From contig CAIOKO010000003.1 of assembly GCA_903858935.1 (NCBI GenBank), positions 18,181 through 82,180 on the forward strand: a DNA stretch of 64,000 nucleotides. The letters are read 5' to 3'. The translations under genes and the position numbers were made by a program. How positions within the stretch are numbered: position 1 is the stretch's first letter; each line of letters opens with the position of its first letter. Shown here piece by piece: positions 9,234-18,731 of the stretch. This DNA is from an uncultured Schlesneria sp. Lineage in GTDB: Bacteria > Planctomycetota > Planctomycetia > Planctomycetales > Planctomycetaceae. The notes beneath the pieces are model-generated. The model saw nothing but the letters and a program-made list of their open reading frames with translations. It did no database searches and had not been told where the DNA came from.

Positions 9234-12233
9234 TCAGGGCGAGCTAACCGCCGATAATAGTGGGAGCCTATGCTCGATCAGGATCCACTCGCGGTTGAGT
9301 TCCATGTGCTGAAATTTCTGCTGCGTCCCTGAAGGCCAGAAGACTTCCACACTGTCCGCTGTCTGGTGGACTCCCAACCCGAAAACAAGTCGACGTTCGT
9401 TGGAGGCGTGAAATCCGTCGCCCGCCGTTAACTGCTGCGTCCATGTGTTGTTGCCGATCGAAATCCGGACGGTTGCTCCGATGGCATCGCGTGCCGAGTT
9501 TACGCAGACCAGTCGCAATCCCAGATAGTGGCCTGCGTGTTCGGTCCGATTCGTGAGCAGCGCCACTGGCTGATTAAGGTGTAAGATGCACACGTCGTCT
9601 CGGCCGTCGCGGTTCCAGTCCAGCCGGACAAGGGAACGTCCAGACCGTTTCGGTTGGAAAAATTCGCCAAGAATTTCGCTGGATACTTCGGCGAACGACC
9701 CGTCGCCTCGATTGCGGAAGAATTGTGCTGGCATGTCATATGGAACCGCGGGATCGATGGGGTCGTGGACGTGTCCATTCGTCACGATTAAATCGAGATG
9801 ACCATCCAGGTCGGCGTCGAGAAACTGGGTTCCCCATCCCAGTTGCAGGAAGCTCGGGTCGAACAGTCGTGCTTCTCGAGATCGATCGAGGAATGTTCCG
9901 TCCTTCTGCTGGGTGTAGAGATCATTCGATTGTCGATAAAAATTCGTGACAAACAGGTCGAGCCGGCCATCGTTGTTGTAATCCCCTGCCCCGATCCCCA
10001 TACAGGCTTTGGCCTGCCCCAGATGATCGAGCGCCAAACCCGAAAGCAGCGCCTGTTCATTAAATCTCGGATCATCGGGGGTCGTTGTTTGATTGAGAAA
10101 GAAGAAATTCGCAGACATATCATTGGCCACGAACAGGCTCAATCGGTGAGAACCATCGAAGTCGGCGGCCACAACTCCCAGTCCGCGTCCTTCGGCCGCA
10201 GCAAGTCCGTGGCTTTCACTCAGATCTCGAAAATGACCGTCTCCCAGATTCAAATAAAACCGGTCGGGCTCCGCCGGATAGTCGAGAGGGCTGCATCGAA
10301 CGGGGGCACGTTTGCTGCAGGGGATAAGCGGCGTTTCACCACCAAGGTATGTCACCACGTAAAGATCAGGCAAGCCGTCCTGATTAAAGTCGGCTAAAAC
10401 GCTACTGGATGTCCAGCCTCCGGCCGCTGTCTGTGCTGTTGCCGTGATGTCGGTGAACGTGCCGTCGCCGTTATTGTGATAAAACTGATTGCGTCCGATA
10501 TTTCCTATATACAGGTCGGGAAATCCATCGTTATCAAAATCGCCGGCAGTGACCCCCTGCCCGTAACCAAGATCTCGAAGCCCCGCCCGGTCGGTGACAT
10601 CTTCGAAATGTTCGTCGGAGATCGCGGTAGAATTGTCTCTAATCGTATTTCGAAATAGTCTGTCCGTCCGGGACGCATCAAACGGAGCCGGCGGCAGGTT
10701 ACCCCCTTGTGTGAAATACAGGTCTGGCAACAGGTCGCCGTCATAATCCAGGACAGCGATTCCGCCTCCATTCATTTCCGCCATCGATTCCATGTCTCCT
10801 GATCGGGCACCGTTCTGGTAGGTAAATTTGAGACCAGTGCGATCAGCATCATTTTGGAATGCGACATAATGGAGCGGTTCTTCCGTCGACAGTGGATTCC
10901 CCTTCGGACTGACAGGCCCGTTCAACGTCGGCAACGGGAAATGTGAAAGATCGATCCGGCGAGAAGGATCTTTGGCTGGAACGGTAAAATGAGTGGACGC
11001 CAATAGTCGTGGATAAAGTCGCTGAAGTGTTTCCCTCGGCCAGGCTGGATGCGGGCTTTGTTCCTTGAGCCTGAGGTGGCACCAGCCCGCGGCTTCCCAA
11101 TCGCGTCCCAGATCTTCCAGTCGACCGACAATTGATGGCAATTTTTTCGAATCGATTCCTCCCAACATCGATGTCAATTCAAAACCGAGCTCGGTTAAAC
11201 GTTGTGCACGGTCTGCAAACGGTCGCGCGAGATCAGGCTTTCCCAGTGTCACGAGGGCCTGGGAGAGTCGATAATTGGCGATCGCCAAATTGGGTTCCAG
11301 CCTGACCGCCTCCCAATAACAACGAGCTGCGGCTTCTCTCTGACCCTCTTTTTCGGCCACGACTCCCTGAGCCAGCCAGATCTCGGGATGAGTTGCTGCT
11401 GACGCTGGAATTCGACCAATTGCCTGCACAAATTCTTCGGAGGTTCCCGTTTCGGCGATGACTTGAATCAGAACCGCATGGGCCTCCAGCAAGTCTGGAT
11501 ACCTTTTCAGCACAGGCTCGAGATGCGATCTCGCGACCTGCGGCTGGTTATCTTTCCAGGCCTGTTTTGCCAGGATCAACTTTGGCAAGGGGTCGTCTGG
11601 GACCATTGCGATGCAGTGTTTGGCAAATTTCAATGCACCGTCCAGGTTCGGATGAAAGATTCCTGTGATCAACAGATAATTCGGCGTCACGATTCCGGAT
11701 CGCAGTCGTTCGAGAATGAGGCCTCGAACTTCCCAAGTCCGGCCTTCAAGCGTCATGAGATAGATCAACTGATCCAAAGCTGTCGGGTCCTGCGACGCAA
11801 TTTCCAAAGACTGCCGCAACAGACTTTCTGCCTCGGAAGCGTGTCCCGCGTCCAGTGCAATCCGCGCCAAATCTCGCAATGCCAGACTCTTGAGTTGAGG
11901 ATATCGTGTCGATACGCGCAGCAAGTATGAACTTGCCATCGCAGGATTTCTCAAGGCCACTGAGGCGGACCCTGCGACGGCCAGGGCACGGTCAGAATTT
12001 GAATTTGTTCGTAATTCATGAACTGCAAGCGTCAACGCTTGTCGGTAATCGCGTTGGCCGAGTGCCTGCTCAGCTTGAGCGACCCGAGAACTGGAAACGA
12101 CATACCAATAAAAAAGCGGTGCCAAGGCCAGAAGGCAACAAACGGAAGCACGCAGTAGGGATTTTACTCGAAATGTCGGAAATTTCATTGTAGCTGCGTG
12201 ATTCGTTACCGATCCGCGACGCCGGTCGGTCAT
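9234..12233 (-). CDS. TPR domain plus FG-GAP/ASPIC-UnbV protein, membrane anchored
   Basis: The start at 12233 gives 999 residues, and its ATGA overlaps the stop of the upstream small gene. An alternative ATG lies at 12188. An N-terminal helix (about residues 25-45, LLALAPLFYWYVV) anchors the protein. TPR repeats follow to about residue 400 (GQRDYRQAL, EGQREAAARCYWEAVRLEPN). The C-terminal half is an FG-GAP propeller (DYDGDLLPD, DFDNDGFPD, DFNQDGLPD, DYNNDGRLD, DADLDGHLD, DWNRDGRDD) with a final ASPIC/UnbV module (GATVRISIG, SVEVFWPSGT). This TPR-plus-CRTAC1 layout is common in planctomycetes. Its role is unknown, but protein-protein or glycan contact outside the cytoplasm is plausible. The C-terminal part is paralogous to the gene at the window's left edge. 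Confidence 0.92.
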   Translation of the reverse strand: MTDRRRGSVTNHAATMKFPTFRVKSLLRASVCCLLALAPLFYWYVVSSSRVAQAEQALGQRDYRQALTLAVHELRTNSNSDRALAVAGSASVALRNPAMASSYLLRVSTRYPQLKSLALRDLARIALDAGHASEAESLLRQSLEIASQDPTALDQLIYLMTLEGRTWEVRGLILERLRSGIVTPNYLLITGIFHPNLDGALKFAKHCIAMVPDDPLPKLILAKQAWKDNQPQVARSHLEPVLKRYPDLLEAHAVLIQVIAETGTSEEFVQAIGRIPASAATHPEIWLAQGVVAEKEGQREAAARCYWEAVRLEPNLAIANYRLSQALVTLGKPDLARPFADRAQRLTELGFELTSMLGGIDSKKLPSIVGRLEDLGRDWEAAGWCHLRLKEQSPHPAWPRETLQRLYPRLLASTHFTVPAKDPSRRIDLSHFPLPTLNGPVSPKGNPLSTEEPLHYVAFQNDADRTGLKFTYQNGARSGDMESMAEMNGGGIAVLDYDGDLLPDLYFTQGGNLPPAPFDASRTDRLFRNTIRDNSTAISDEHFEDVTDRAGLRDLGYGQGVTAGDFDNDGFPDLYIGNIGRNQFYHNNGDGTFTDITATAQTAAGGWTSSSVLADFNQDGLPDLYVVTYLGGETPLIPCSKRAPVRCSPLDYPAEPDRFYLNLGDGHFRDLSESHGLAAAEGRGLGVVAADFDGSHRLSLFVANDMSANFFFLNQTTTPDDPRFNEQALLSGLALDHLGQAKACMGIGAGDYNNDGRLDLFVTNFYRQSNDLYTQQKDGTFLDRSREARLFDPSFLQLGWGTQFLDADLDGHLDLIVTNGHVHDPIDPAVPYDMPAQFFRNRGDGSFAEVSSEILGEFFQPKRSGRSLVRLDWNRDGRDDVCILHLNQPVALLTNRTEHAGHYLGLRLVCVNSARDAIGATVRISIGNNTWTQQLTAGDGFHASNERRLVFGLGVHQTADSVEVFWPSGTQQKFQHMELNREWILIEHRLPLLSAVSSP

Positions 12234-12424
12234 GATTTTTGATCGCGAAACAAACTGACTAATAGAAAGGCGATTCCGGTCACGATCGACACCGCTGCGA
12301 ACGGAAGTAGTATTGACTGCGCGAAGGCCTGATGGGGAAACCCGATCAACAACGAATGCGAAAACGCTTGTTCGCTCGAAAGGACCAAGACAGCTCCGGT
12401 TAACCCTCGCGTTCCCGAATTCAC
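12230..12424 (-). CDS. Small membrane protein, translationally coupled to the TPR/FG-GAP gene
   Basis: This 64-residue ORF starts at a GTG preceded by a near-perfect AAAGGAGG with a five-base spacer, the strongest ribosome site in the region. The ORF-track version starts 46 codons too early. Its TGA overlaps the ATG of the downstream 9234-12233 gene (ATGA), which argues for translational coupling. The protein has a hydrophobic segment near residues 20-33 and a clear transmembrane helix near 38-58 (LLPFAAVSIVTGIAFLLVSLF), ending in the charged tail RDQKS. No known family is recognised. A role as a partner or insertion helper for the next protein is inference only. Confidence 0.7.
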   Translation of the reverse strand: MNSGTRGLTGAVLVLSSEQAFSHSLLIGFPHQAFAQSILLPFAAVSIVTGIAFLLVSLFRDQKS

Positions 12425-12586
12425 GTCTTCCTCCTTTAAGTAAAGGCACATGCAGATCAAACGAATTCCGGCCACGATACGGTTTCGCAATACGTTAATC
12501 AATGGCGATGGACAGGCATGCACGACGGCTCGGAATTTCCGGAAGAGATGTGATCGAGACATTTACGAACACGGAAATCCTGTTAG

Positions 12587-12787
12587 ATGGATCGACGTTA
12601 CCCTCTTGAGGAATTTGACATTGTAAGTTTCATCGAAGTTCCTTGTGGCCGTAAAGCGGAAGCCTTTGGCGAACCGCCTGCGGTGGCTCTCGACCTCATT
12701 CAAAGTTTCGTCACACGACGATTGCGGAAGTGTCCCGATTCGACCGTCGTTGATTGGTGGCGTCAGGCCGAGGTATCGGTAAGATAG
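12587..12787 (+). CDS. Possible small hypothetical protein upstream of pcrA
   Basis: This 66-residue ORF sits in the divergent region before the helicase gene. The product (MDRRYPLEEFDIVSF, later VVDWWRQAEVSVR) matches no family I recognise. It lacks a convincing ribosome site; only GGAAA is present at poor spacing. It is kept as a low-confidence call because its frame is open, it points the same way as pcrA, and it ends about 60 bases before that gene's start. Confidence 0.28.
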   Translation: MDRRYPLEEFDIVSFIEVPCGRKAEAFGEPPAVALDLIQSFVTRRLRKCPDSTVVDWWRQAEVSVR

Positions 12788-12850
12788 TCATGTCGTTCAG
12801 GTTCGAGTCGATTGCAAGGAATGGCTGTTTTACAAAGGAGTGCCTGACAC

Positions 12851-15286
12851 GTGAGTTTTTCCGATGATTTGACGCCGTCTCAACGAGCGGCAGTGGAGCA
12901 CTTTGAGGGTCCGTTGCTTGTTGTCGCGGGGCCAGGTTCGGGAAAGACCCGTGTGATCACGCGCAGGATCGCTCGACTGATTTCGCGTGGCGTTCACCCA
13001 CGTGAAATTCTCGCGATCACTTTTACCAATAAAGCCGCTCGGGTCATGAGCGAGAGAGTGCAGGCGTTACTGCCACGTTCTTTCGTCTGGGTCAGTACAT
13101 TTCATCGGTTCTGTGCAAAGCTGCTTAGAGAGCACGCCGCCGTTGCAGGCTTGTCGTCAAATTATTCGATCTTTGACGTCAGCGATCAATTGACGGTTTT
13201 GAAAAGTGTCCTGCAAGACCTCGATTTCGACGCCACGCATTTTCCCGCGTCTAAGCTACTTGGGAGAATCAGCAAGGCAAAAAATGATCTGATTACGGCA
13301 GAACAGTATCAGGCTCGTCATGCCAAATCTGTGGGGACACATATCGACGCCGTGGTCTCCCGCGTCTACCCTGCCTATCAGAAGCGGTTGCTCGAATCGA
13401 ATGCTGTCGATTTTGACGATTTGCTGATGCATGTCGCCCGGATGTTGACCGAAAACGAAGAATTGAGGTTGTCACTCGACGAACGTTTTCGATTCATTCT
13501 GGTCGATGAATACCAGGATACGAACCGCGCCCAGTACCAGATTGTCGCGGCGCTGTCTCAGCGCGAGCCCAATCTTTGTGTGACTGGCGATCCTGATCAG
13601 TCGGTATATGGCTGGCGCGGTGCCCAGATTGAAAACATCCTGCGATTTGAACGCGACTTCCCTCGAGTCGAACTGATTCGGCTGGAAGAGAATTTCCGCA
13701 GCACGCCGGAAATATTGGCTGCGGCCGACGAATTGATTCGGCACAACGAAAAACGTAAGCCGAAACGCTTGATCGCCACGCGGCCCAGCGGTCGACCCGT
13801 TGAATTACGCCGGTATCTCGACGGCCAGGATGAAGCAATGTCGATTTCGACAGAAATTCATTCGCTGGTGAAATCGGGCGATCGAAACTGGTCAGACTTT
13901 GCGATTTTCTATCGAGTGAATTCGTTGTCACGGTCAATCGAAACGGCCCTCTCACGCTGGAAGATACCGTATCAGGTCGCTGGAGGTCTCGCATTTTACG
14001 AACGGGCCGAAATCAAGGATGTGCTGGGCTATCTGCGGTTGATCGACAACCCGCGAGACAGAATCGCGTTTCTGAGAGTCGTCAACGCACCTGCGCGGGG
14101 AGTGGGAAAAAGTTCACTCGATCGTTTTGTGCAATGGGCGGATGCAGCGGGTATTGAATTGCTGGCGGCCGCAAGAAATTCTGAGCGAGTTCCCAATCTT
14201 TCCAAGAAAGCAGCCGTGGGACTTCGAGCGTTTGCCTCGCTGATCGACGAATTTGCCGAACTGGCAGCGAATCCATTCGGAGACGAAGCAGGTTCCACAG
14301 ATTTTCAGTTTGGCGACGAACCAACCGAGTCTGATGACAAACCCGCATCGATCGGGCCCGTGTCAACGCTGTTGAAGACTGTGCTGGAACGAACCGGCTA
14401 TTACCGACAATACGAGGGATCGTTGGAGGAAGACGAAATCCAGCGGAAGTCAAACGTCGACGAACTGATCAGTTCAGCAATGCTGTACGATCGCCAGCTT
14501 GCGGAAAAGGAAGACGTCGCAACGCTGGGAGGTTTTTTAGAGACAGCCAGCCTGACTCAAGACGTCGATTCATTGGAGGAAGATGTCGGTGCCGTGACAT
14601 TGATGACTTTGCACGCGGCCAAGGGACTGGAATTCCCGCACGTGTATGTCATCGGTGTCGAGCAGAATCTCATTCCGCACGAGAGATCGCTTCGTGAAAA
14701 CGACCCCTCGCAACTTGAAGAGGAGCGGCGACTCTTGTTCGTCGGAATCACTCGCGCGAAGGATCAGCTGGTCCTCACTCATACACAGCGCAGGGAAATC
14801 CACGGTCGAACCCTGTCAACAATTCCCAGCGATTTTCTGCAGGAACTGCGCGTCGAACGACGGGATTGCACTGCGGGTGACAACTACGGTGATGAGACTT
14901 CCGGCGACTCATTTGCCGTCGATTCCTACTCCGACAGTCTTGATGATTTCCTGGCGGACGAAATGACCACCAGCGGTCGAAGTTTGAAACGCAAGTCGGG
15001 GTTGAAGCGAGGGAAATCGCCGGCCTCTGAAAAACGTAAGGCGAAAGGGTTACCGCATCTCACAACGGCGGCGGCCTTGCAGTCTGGTTCTAATCAAGGC
15101 GTTGCACTTCCGATTGGATTCGCGATTGGCATGCAGGTCCGGCACCCGAGATATGGTCTGGGTACGGTGGTTGACGTCAGTGGTTTTTCACTAAGACGAA
15201 CCGTAACGGTCGACTTTACCGTCGATAACCGACGCGAAAGCTTTATCGCAGCCAAGTGCCCCCTTCAGCCGGTGGGATTGAGCTAA
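12851..15286 (+). CDS. pcrA: ATP-dependent DNA helicase, UvrD/PcrA type
   Basis: This 811-residue superfamily 1A helicase moves 3' to 5' on single-stranded DNA and acts in repair and in clearing replication conflicts. All motifs are present in order: Walker A GPGSGKT (about residue 27), LAITFTNKAA, VDEYQDTNR, TGDPDQSVYGWRGA, LEENFRST, TLHAAKGLEFPHV and FVGITRAKDQL. The C-terminal 50 residues (RHPRYGLGTVVDVSG) match the Tudor-like RNA-polymerase-binding tail of PcrA/UvrD. An acidic, low-complexity linker precedes it. The start is a GTG at 12851 with AAAGGAG about ten bases upstream. The stop overlaps the next gene's ATG (TAATG), so the two are probably co-translated. The length is slightly above the usual 720-780 residues because of the linker. 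Confidence 0.97.
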   Translation: MSFSDDLTPSQRAAVEHFEGPLLVVAGPGSGKTRVITRRIARLISRGVHPREILAITFTNKAARVMSERVQALLPRSFVWVSTFHRFCAKLLREHAAVAGLSSNYSIFDVSDQLTVLKSVLQDLDFDATHFPASKLLGRISKAKNDLITAEQYQARHAKSVGTHIDAVVSRVYPAYQKRLLESNAVDFDDLLMHVARMLTENEELRLSLDERFRFILVDEYQDTNRAQYQIVAALSQREPNLCVTGDPDQSVYGWRGAQIENILRFERDFPRVELIRLEENFRSTPEILAAADELIRHNEKRKPKRLIATRPSGRPVELRRYLDGQDEAMSISTEIHSLVKSGDRNWSDFAIFYRVNSLSRSIETALSRWKIPYQVAGGLAFYERAEIKDVLGYLRLIDNPRDRIAFLRVVNAPARGVGKSSLDRFVQWADAAGIELLAAARNSERVPNLSKKAAVGLRAFASLIDEFAELAANPFGDEAGSTDFQFGDEPTESDDKPASIGPVSTLLKTVLERTGYYRQYEGSLEEDEIQRKSNVDELISSAMLYDRQLAEKEDVATLGGFLETASLTQDVDSLEEDVGAVTLMTLHAAKGLEFPHVYVIGVEQNLIPHERSLRENDPSQLEEERRLLFVGITRAKDQLVLTHTQRREIHGRTLSTIPSDFLQELRVERRDCTAGDNYGDETSGDSFAVDSYSDSLDDFLADEMTTSGRSLKRKSGLKRGKSPASEKRKAKGLPHLTTAAALQSGSNQGVALPIGFAIGMQVRHPRYGLGTVVDVSGFSLRRTVTVDFTVDNRRESFIAAKCPLQPVGLS

Positions 15287-17130
15287 TGGATATGATTGGA
15301 AGACAGATGACCTCGGAATTAGCTCAGTTGGAACTGCTGGCAAACGTCGATGATCTCGTCGCTCGTCTGGGCGCATGGTCCGTCGAATCATCGGCGTGGG
15401 AACCGGTTCAGCAAAGCCAGGCGCTGATCAAACGACTTTTAACCAGGCTTGAGCCATTGCGGGCACGAGTCGAAGCACCATTAGTCGTGGCGACGTTTGG
15501 TGGGACCGGCGTTGGCAAAAGCTCACTGGTCAACGGGCTGGTCGGAAAAGAGGTCACCTCAGCAGGACGCCAGCGGCCCACGACAACGCTTCCCATCGTA
15601 CTGGCACATCCGCAGACCGATCTCGATGTCTATGACTTACCTGCCAACGCGGATGACGCCGAGGTCCAAATCGTTCGCGTTGATACTCCTCTGCTGCGAG
15701 ATATTGTCATTATCGATTGCCCCGATCCTGATACCTCAGAGGCCGAAACAGCGACCAGTAATCTTGCGCGACTTCATCGGTTGTTGCCATATTGTGACGT
15801 CTTGCTCTATGTCGGAACGCAGCAGAAGTATCGGTCGGCCAAAGTCAGTGATGAACTTTTACAGGCAGCCAGCGGTTGTCGGCTGGTCTTCATTCAGTCA
15901 CATGCCGATCTTGATTCTGACATTCGTGACGATTGGCGGGCACACCTCAGTCCAAGGTTTCAAATTGCCGAGATGTTCTTCGTCAACTCGAAGCAGGCGT
16001 TTTTGGAACAGCAATCGGGCATCCGCCCGACGGGTGAGTTTGGTCGGCTTCTTGACTTGTTAATGCAAGAACTTTCGGCCACACAGCGCGTTCGAATCCG
16101 TCGCAGCAACCTGATGGGGCTGGTTCACGAAGTTCTCTCGCATGCCCGCGACGTACTGAATAAGCACGCTCCGCTCGTTCAGCGATTAGAGAAGGCTCTG
16201 GACGATCAGTGGCACCGCGCGACGGAACGAATGGCGAGTCGATTGCAAGACGAACTGCTCGTCAGTCGTGGTCTTTGGGAGCGGCGATTACTCGGACAGG
16301 TGACGCAGATGTGGGGCTACAGCCCCTTCGCTTCAGTCTTGAAGTTGTGGCACAGTCAGGCCAGTCTGCTCGCTTCCTTCTCATTAATGAGGTCGCAGAC
16401 AACCGCCCAGATGGCATTGGTCGGTCTCGTACATGGGACCCGCTGGTTAACGTCACAACAACAGGAGCACGACGCCGAGAAGCGTCTTGATTCATTGTCG
16501 TCACTCGGCTTGACCGATTCGGAATTGCGTGAAGCCCAGATGGTGATTACGGGCCACGTGCATTCGGCAAAGCTGGACCGGGCACCTCAAGAAACAGGCT
16601 CGTTTGATCATCTGCGTCATTCGGCAGCTGATGTGCAGCTGGAGTTTCTTACGGATGCCGCCCGACGCATTGATGATTTAATTCTGGATGCCGCCAAGAG
16701 AAACTCGCACTGGTTCACGCGATTTTGTTACGAAGCCTTTTTCACGTTGCTGCCCGGATTTCTATTATATCGGGTTGGTCGCAATTTCTTTTATGACTCG
16801 TTCTGGCTGGAAAAGCCTCTGCTGGACACCAACTTTTACATTCCGGCAGCCCTGTTTCTGGCCTGTTGGGCGGGGATGTTCGTAATGAGCTACACATGGC
16901 GTTTGCGTCGTGGCCTGACCCGCCGGATTGAGACCATGGCTCGCGAGCTTGCCAGTGCAAAGGCCGGGGCAGGATTATTCCCCGAACTTGAACAGCGCTG
17001 CGCCGAATATGCTCGTCACCGTGACCGCCTCGACCAGTTCTCGGCGAGTCTCGATTCCATCCGCCAAAGTTACTCTGCCGTGAACCTGGACGACCGATTA
17101 AGTCTAGTCCAAGAAGATTACAAATCTTAA
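15286..17130 (+). CDS. Membrane-associated P-loop GTPase (dynamin/Era-like G domain)
   Basis: The start at 15286 (614 residues) is set by the TAATG overlap with pcrA. The ORF-track start lies inside the helicase gene. A G domain of about 200 residues carries the P-loop GGTGVGKSS (about residue 70), a Thr-rich switch (RPTTTLP), and IIDCPDPD in place of the usual DxPG. QSHADLD stands where NKxD would be, so nucleotide specificity may be altered. A long helical region follows. The C-terminal third has two hydrophobic segments, near residues 485-500 and 515-540 (FYIPAALFLACWAGMFV), then a basic stop-transfer stretch and a coiled coil. This layout resembles membrane-acting dynamin-like GTPases. 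Its coupling to a helicase gene is unusual and unexplained. Confidence 0.85.
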   Translation: MDMIGRQMTSELAQLELLANVDDLVARLGAWSVESSAWEPVQQSQALIKRLLTRLEPLRARVEAPLVVATFGGTGVGKSSLVNGLVGKEVTSAGRQRPTTTLPIVLAHPQTDLDVYDLPANADDAEVQIVRVDTPLLRDIVIIDCPDPDTSEAETATSNLARLHRLLPYCDVLLYVGTQQKYRSAKVSDELLQAASGCRLVFIQSHADLDSDIRDDWRAHLSPRFQIAEMFFVNSKQAFLEQQSGIRPTGEFGRLLDLLMQELSATQRVRIRRSNLMGLVHEVLSHARDVLNKHAPLVQRLEKALDDQWHRATERMASRLQDELLVSRGLWERRLLGQVTQMWGYSPFASVLKLWHSQASLLASFSLMRSQTTAQMALVGLVHGTRWLTSQQQEHDAEKRLDSLSSLGLTDSELREAQMVITGHVHSAKLDRAPQETGSFDHLRHSAADVQLEFLTDAARRIDDLILDAAKRNSHWFTRFCYEAFFTLLPGFLLYRVGRNFFYDSFWLEKPLLDTNFYIPAALFLACWAGMFVMSYTWRLRRGLTRRIETMARELASAKAGAGLFPELEQRCAEYARHRDRLDQFSASLDSIRQSYSAVNLDDRLSLVQEDYKS

Positions 17131-18731
17131 GCATCTGCAATGAATGAGGTGCGGGCGGAAGCCGGGAATCGACATGAAACTTCGAAAAACTCCAAGCTGC
17201 ATGATCGCCGCCGTACCAATTGAGAGTAAGATGACGAATGTTGCGCAGGCAGCTTTTTCTCGATGTGCGTCGCTTTCCGATCGATAAAAAACATCAGCTG
17301 AATCAGGTAGACTCCAATCCAAGCTTGATCCATCCATTAAAAAAACTATCTGGAGAAGTCGGTACAAGCCTGGCTGAAATTAGTAAAAATGTCCTGCGGG
17401 AATCCGGAATTCCAAGCTTACCGTATCCGGTTCACAGGTCTCCAAGGATGCCTAAAAGCGTGATTATATTAATACTTGAGTAAAACACGAATTGGCGAGA
17501 AAACGCAATGTGCCGTGTCGCCCGGCAGATGAACACTGCTGGCAGGCTGAGAATCCAGTTTGACACGGGAACCGGTCAGGAATTAGTCCACAAAATGTCC
17601 AAAGACATCTGCAAAGCAACGGCGACAGAGATCGATGAAACCGATGTTTTTGAAATCTCTCCTGCCGGCCAACAAATGCGTTGCAATAAGCTCACGAAAC
17701 ATGTCATTACAAACGCGAACGGCAGATACCATAGGTGAATCGTCAGCCCCACCGTAAACATCGAGCAGGAGCTGTTTGCGAAAAATGACTGAGATCGAAT
17801 GTAAGATCTGGCTGTGGGTTTGACACCGTCAATAAGACACCAAAACACGCATGGGATTAACAATTGCTTGGCGGGGTTTGTGACGGTCACAAGAAACGGG
17901 ATCAGTTTGTCCCGTCGCAAATGCCAAGCCGGCTGACAGGGCGATCAATGCCGGAACCCGCGTATCCGAATGCTGTACCCGAGGCGACGGCGTAATGTAA
18001 TACAATTGTGATATATGAAATGCAACTTAATAATTCGAGTGAGGTCCGTCGGTGTGAATCATTTAGAGTCAGGTTCAATAAGTGAGGAGTACGATGTTAG
18101 TAACGACGTAAAAGGTGTTATGTCATGAAGTGTATTGTGGTTAAGTATGCAAAATACGTGTTATTAATATCATGTAGAAATATGTGACAAGGCCGGGGAA
18201 GTGGGAGCGATTGTTGACTCATTTCCATTCATTTAAGTTTAACAGACTACGGCGAGCGTCTTATACAGTGTGGGGCATGATCAACCACGGAGTTCCTGTT
18301 TAAAATCAAGTGCGCTCCCCATATTCAGGATTCACGGAACTTCAAAAAGGCCAGCGAAACTGCCGCTACAAATCAGAGAACATCCGGGGGCGAGTCGTGG
18401 TCAAGCCCATTCAGAGGCTCCCGTAATGTCGGAATCGCCCAAGTCGCCATTCTTGACTGGCTTTCTTGAGTTTGGAGTCCGATTTGTCGAAAAGCCTGAA
18501 CTTACGCCCCGCAGTGTGGGCGGGCGGATGCCGACTCGTTTGATACCAGTGGTGGCTTTCAATCGGCAAAGGATTTTTCTGGGACGGCGACCAGTCTGTG
18601 TTCAAGCCGACAAACGATGCCGTGAGGCAGGATAACGATCGCTTGTGGTCATGACATGATGCAAGAGAAAAGTCAGTCGTGACTTTTCTGCTTTAATGAT
18701 GTCGAGGTGAATATCAAGCTCGAATTGAAAA
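17131..18731. other. 1.6-kb region without a convincing gene
   Basis: Several ORFs of 60-121 codons occur on both strands, but none has a ribosome site plus a recognisable product. The composition shifts to AT-rich runs around 18000-18250. The longest frame (18270-18635, plus) shows a weak GFLEFGVRFVEKPELTPR stretch without a known domain. It may hold decayed gene remnants. No repeats, tRNA or strong terminator were seen. Confidence 0.5.

Noticed and set aside
12851-17130. Helicase-GTPase pair as an antiviral defence system
   Set aside because: The helicase has the full housekeeping PcrA layout with its C-terminal Tudor-like tail, and no nuclease or other defence gene is nearby.
18270-18635. 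121-codon plus-strand ORF in the ORF-poor region
   Set aside because: No start signal or known domain; it may be a remnant but cannot be supported as a gene.
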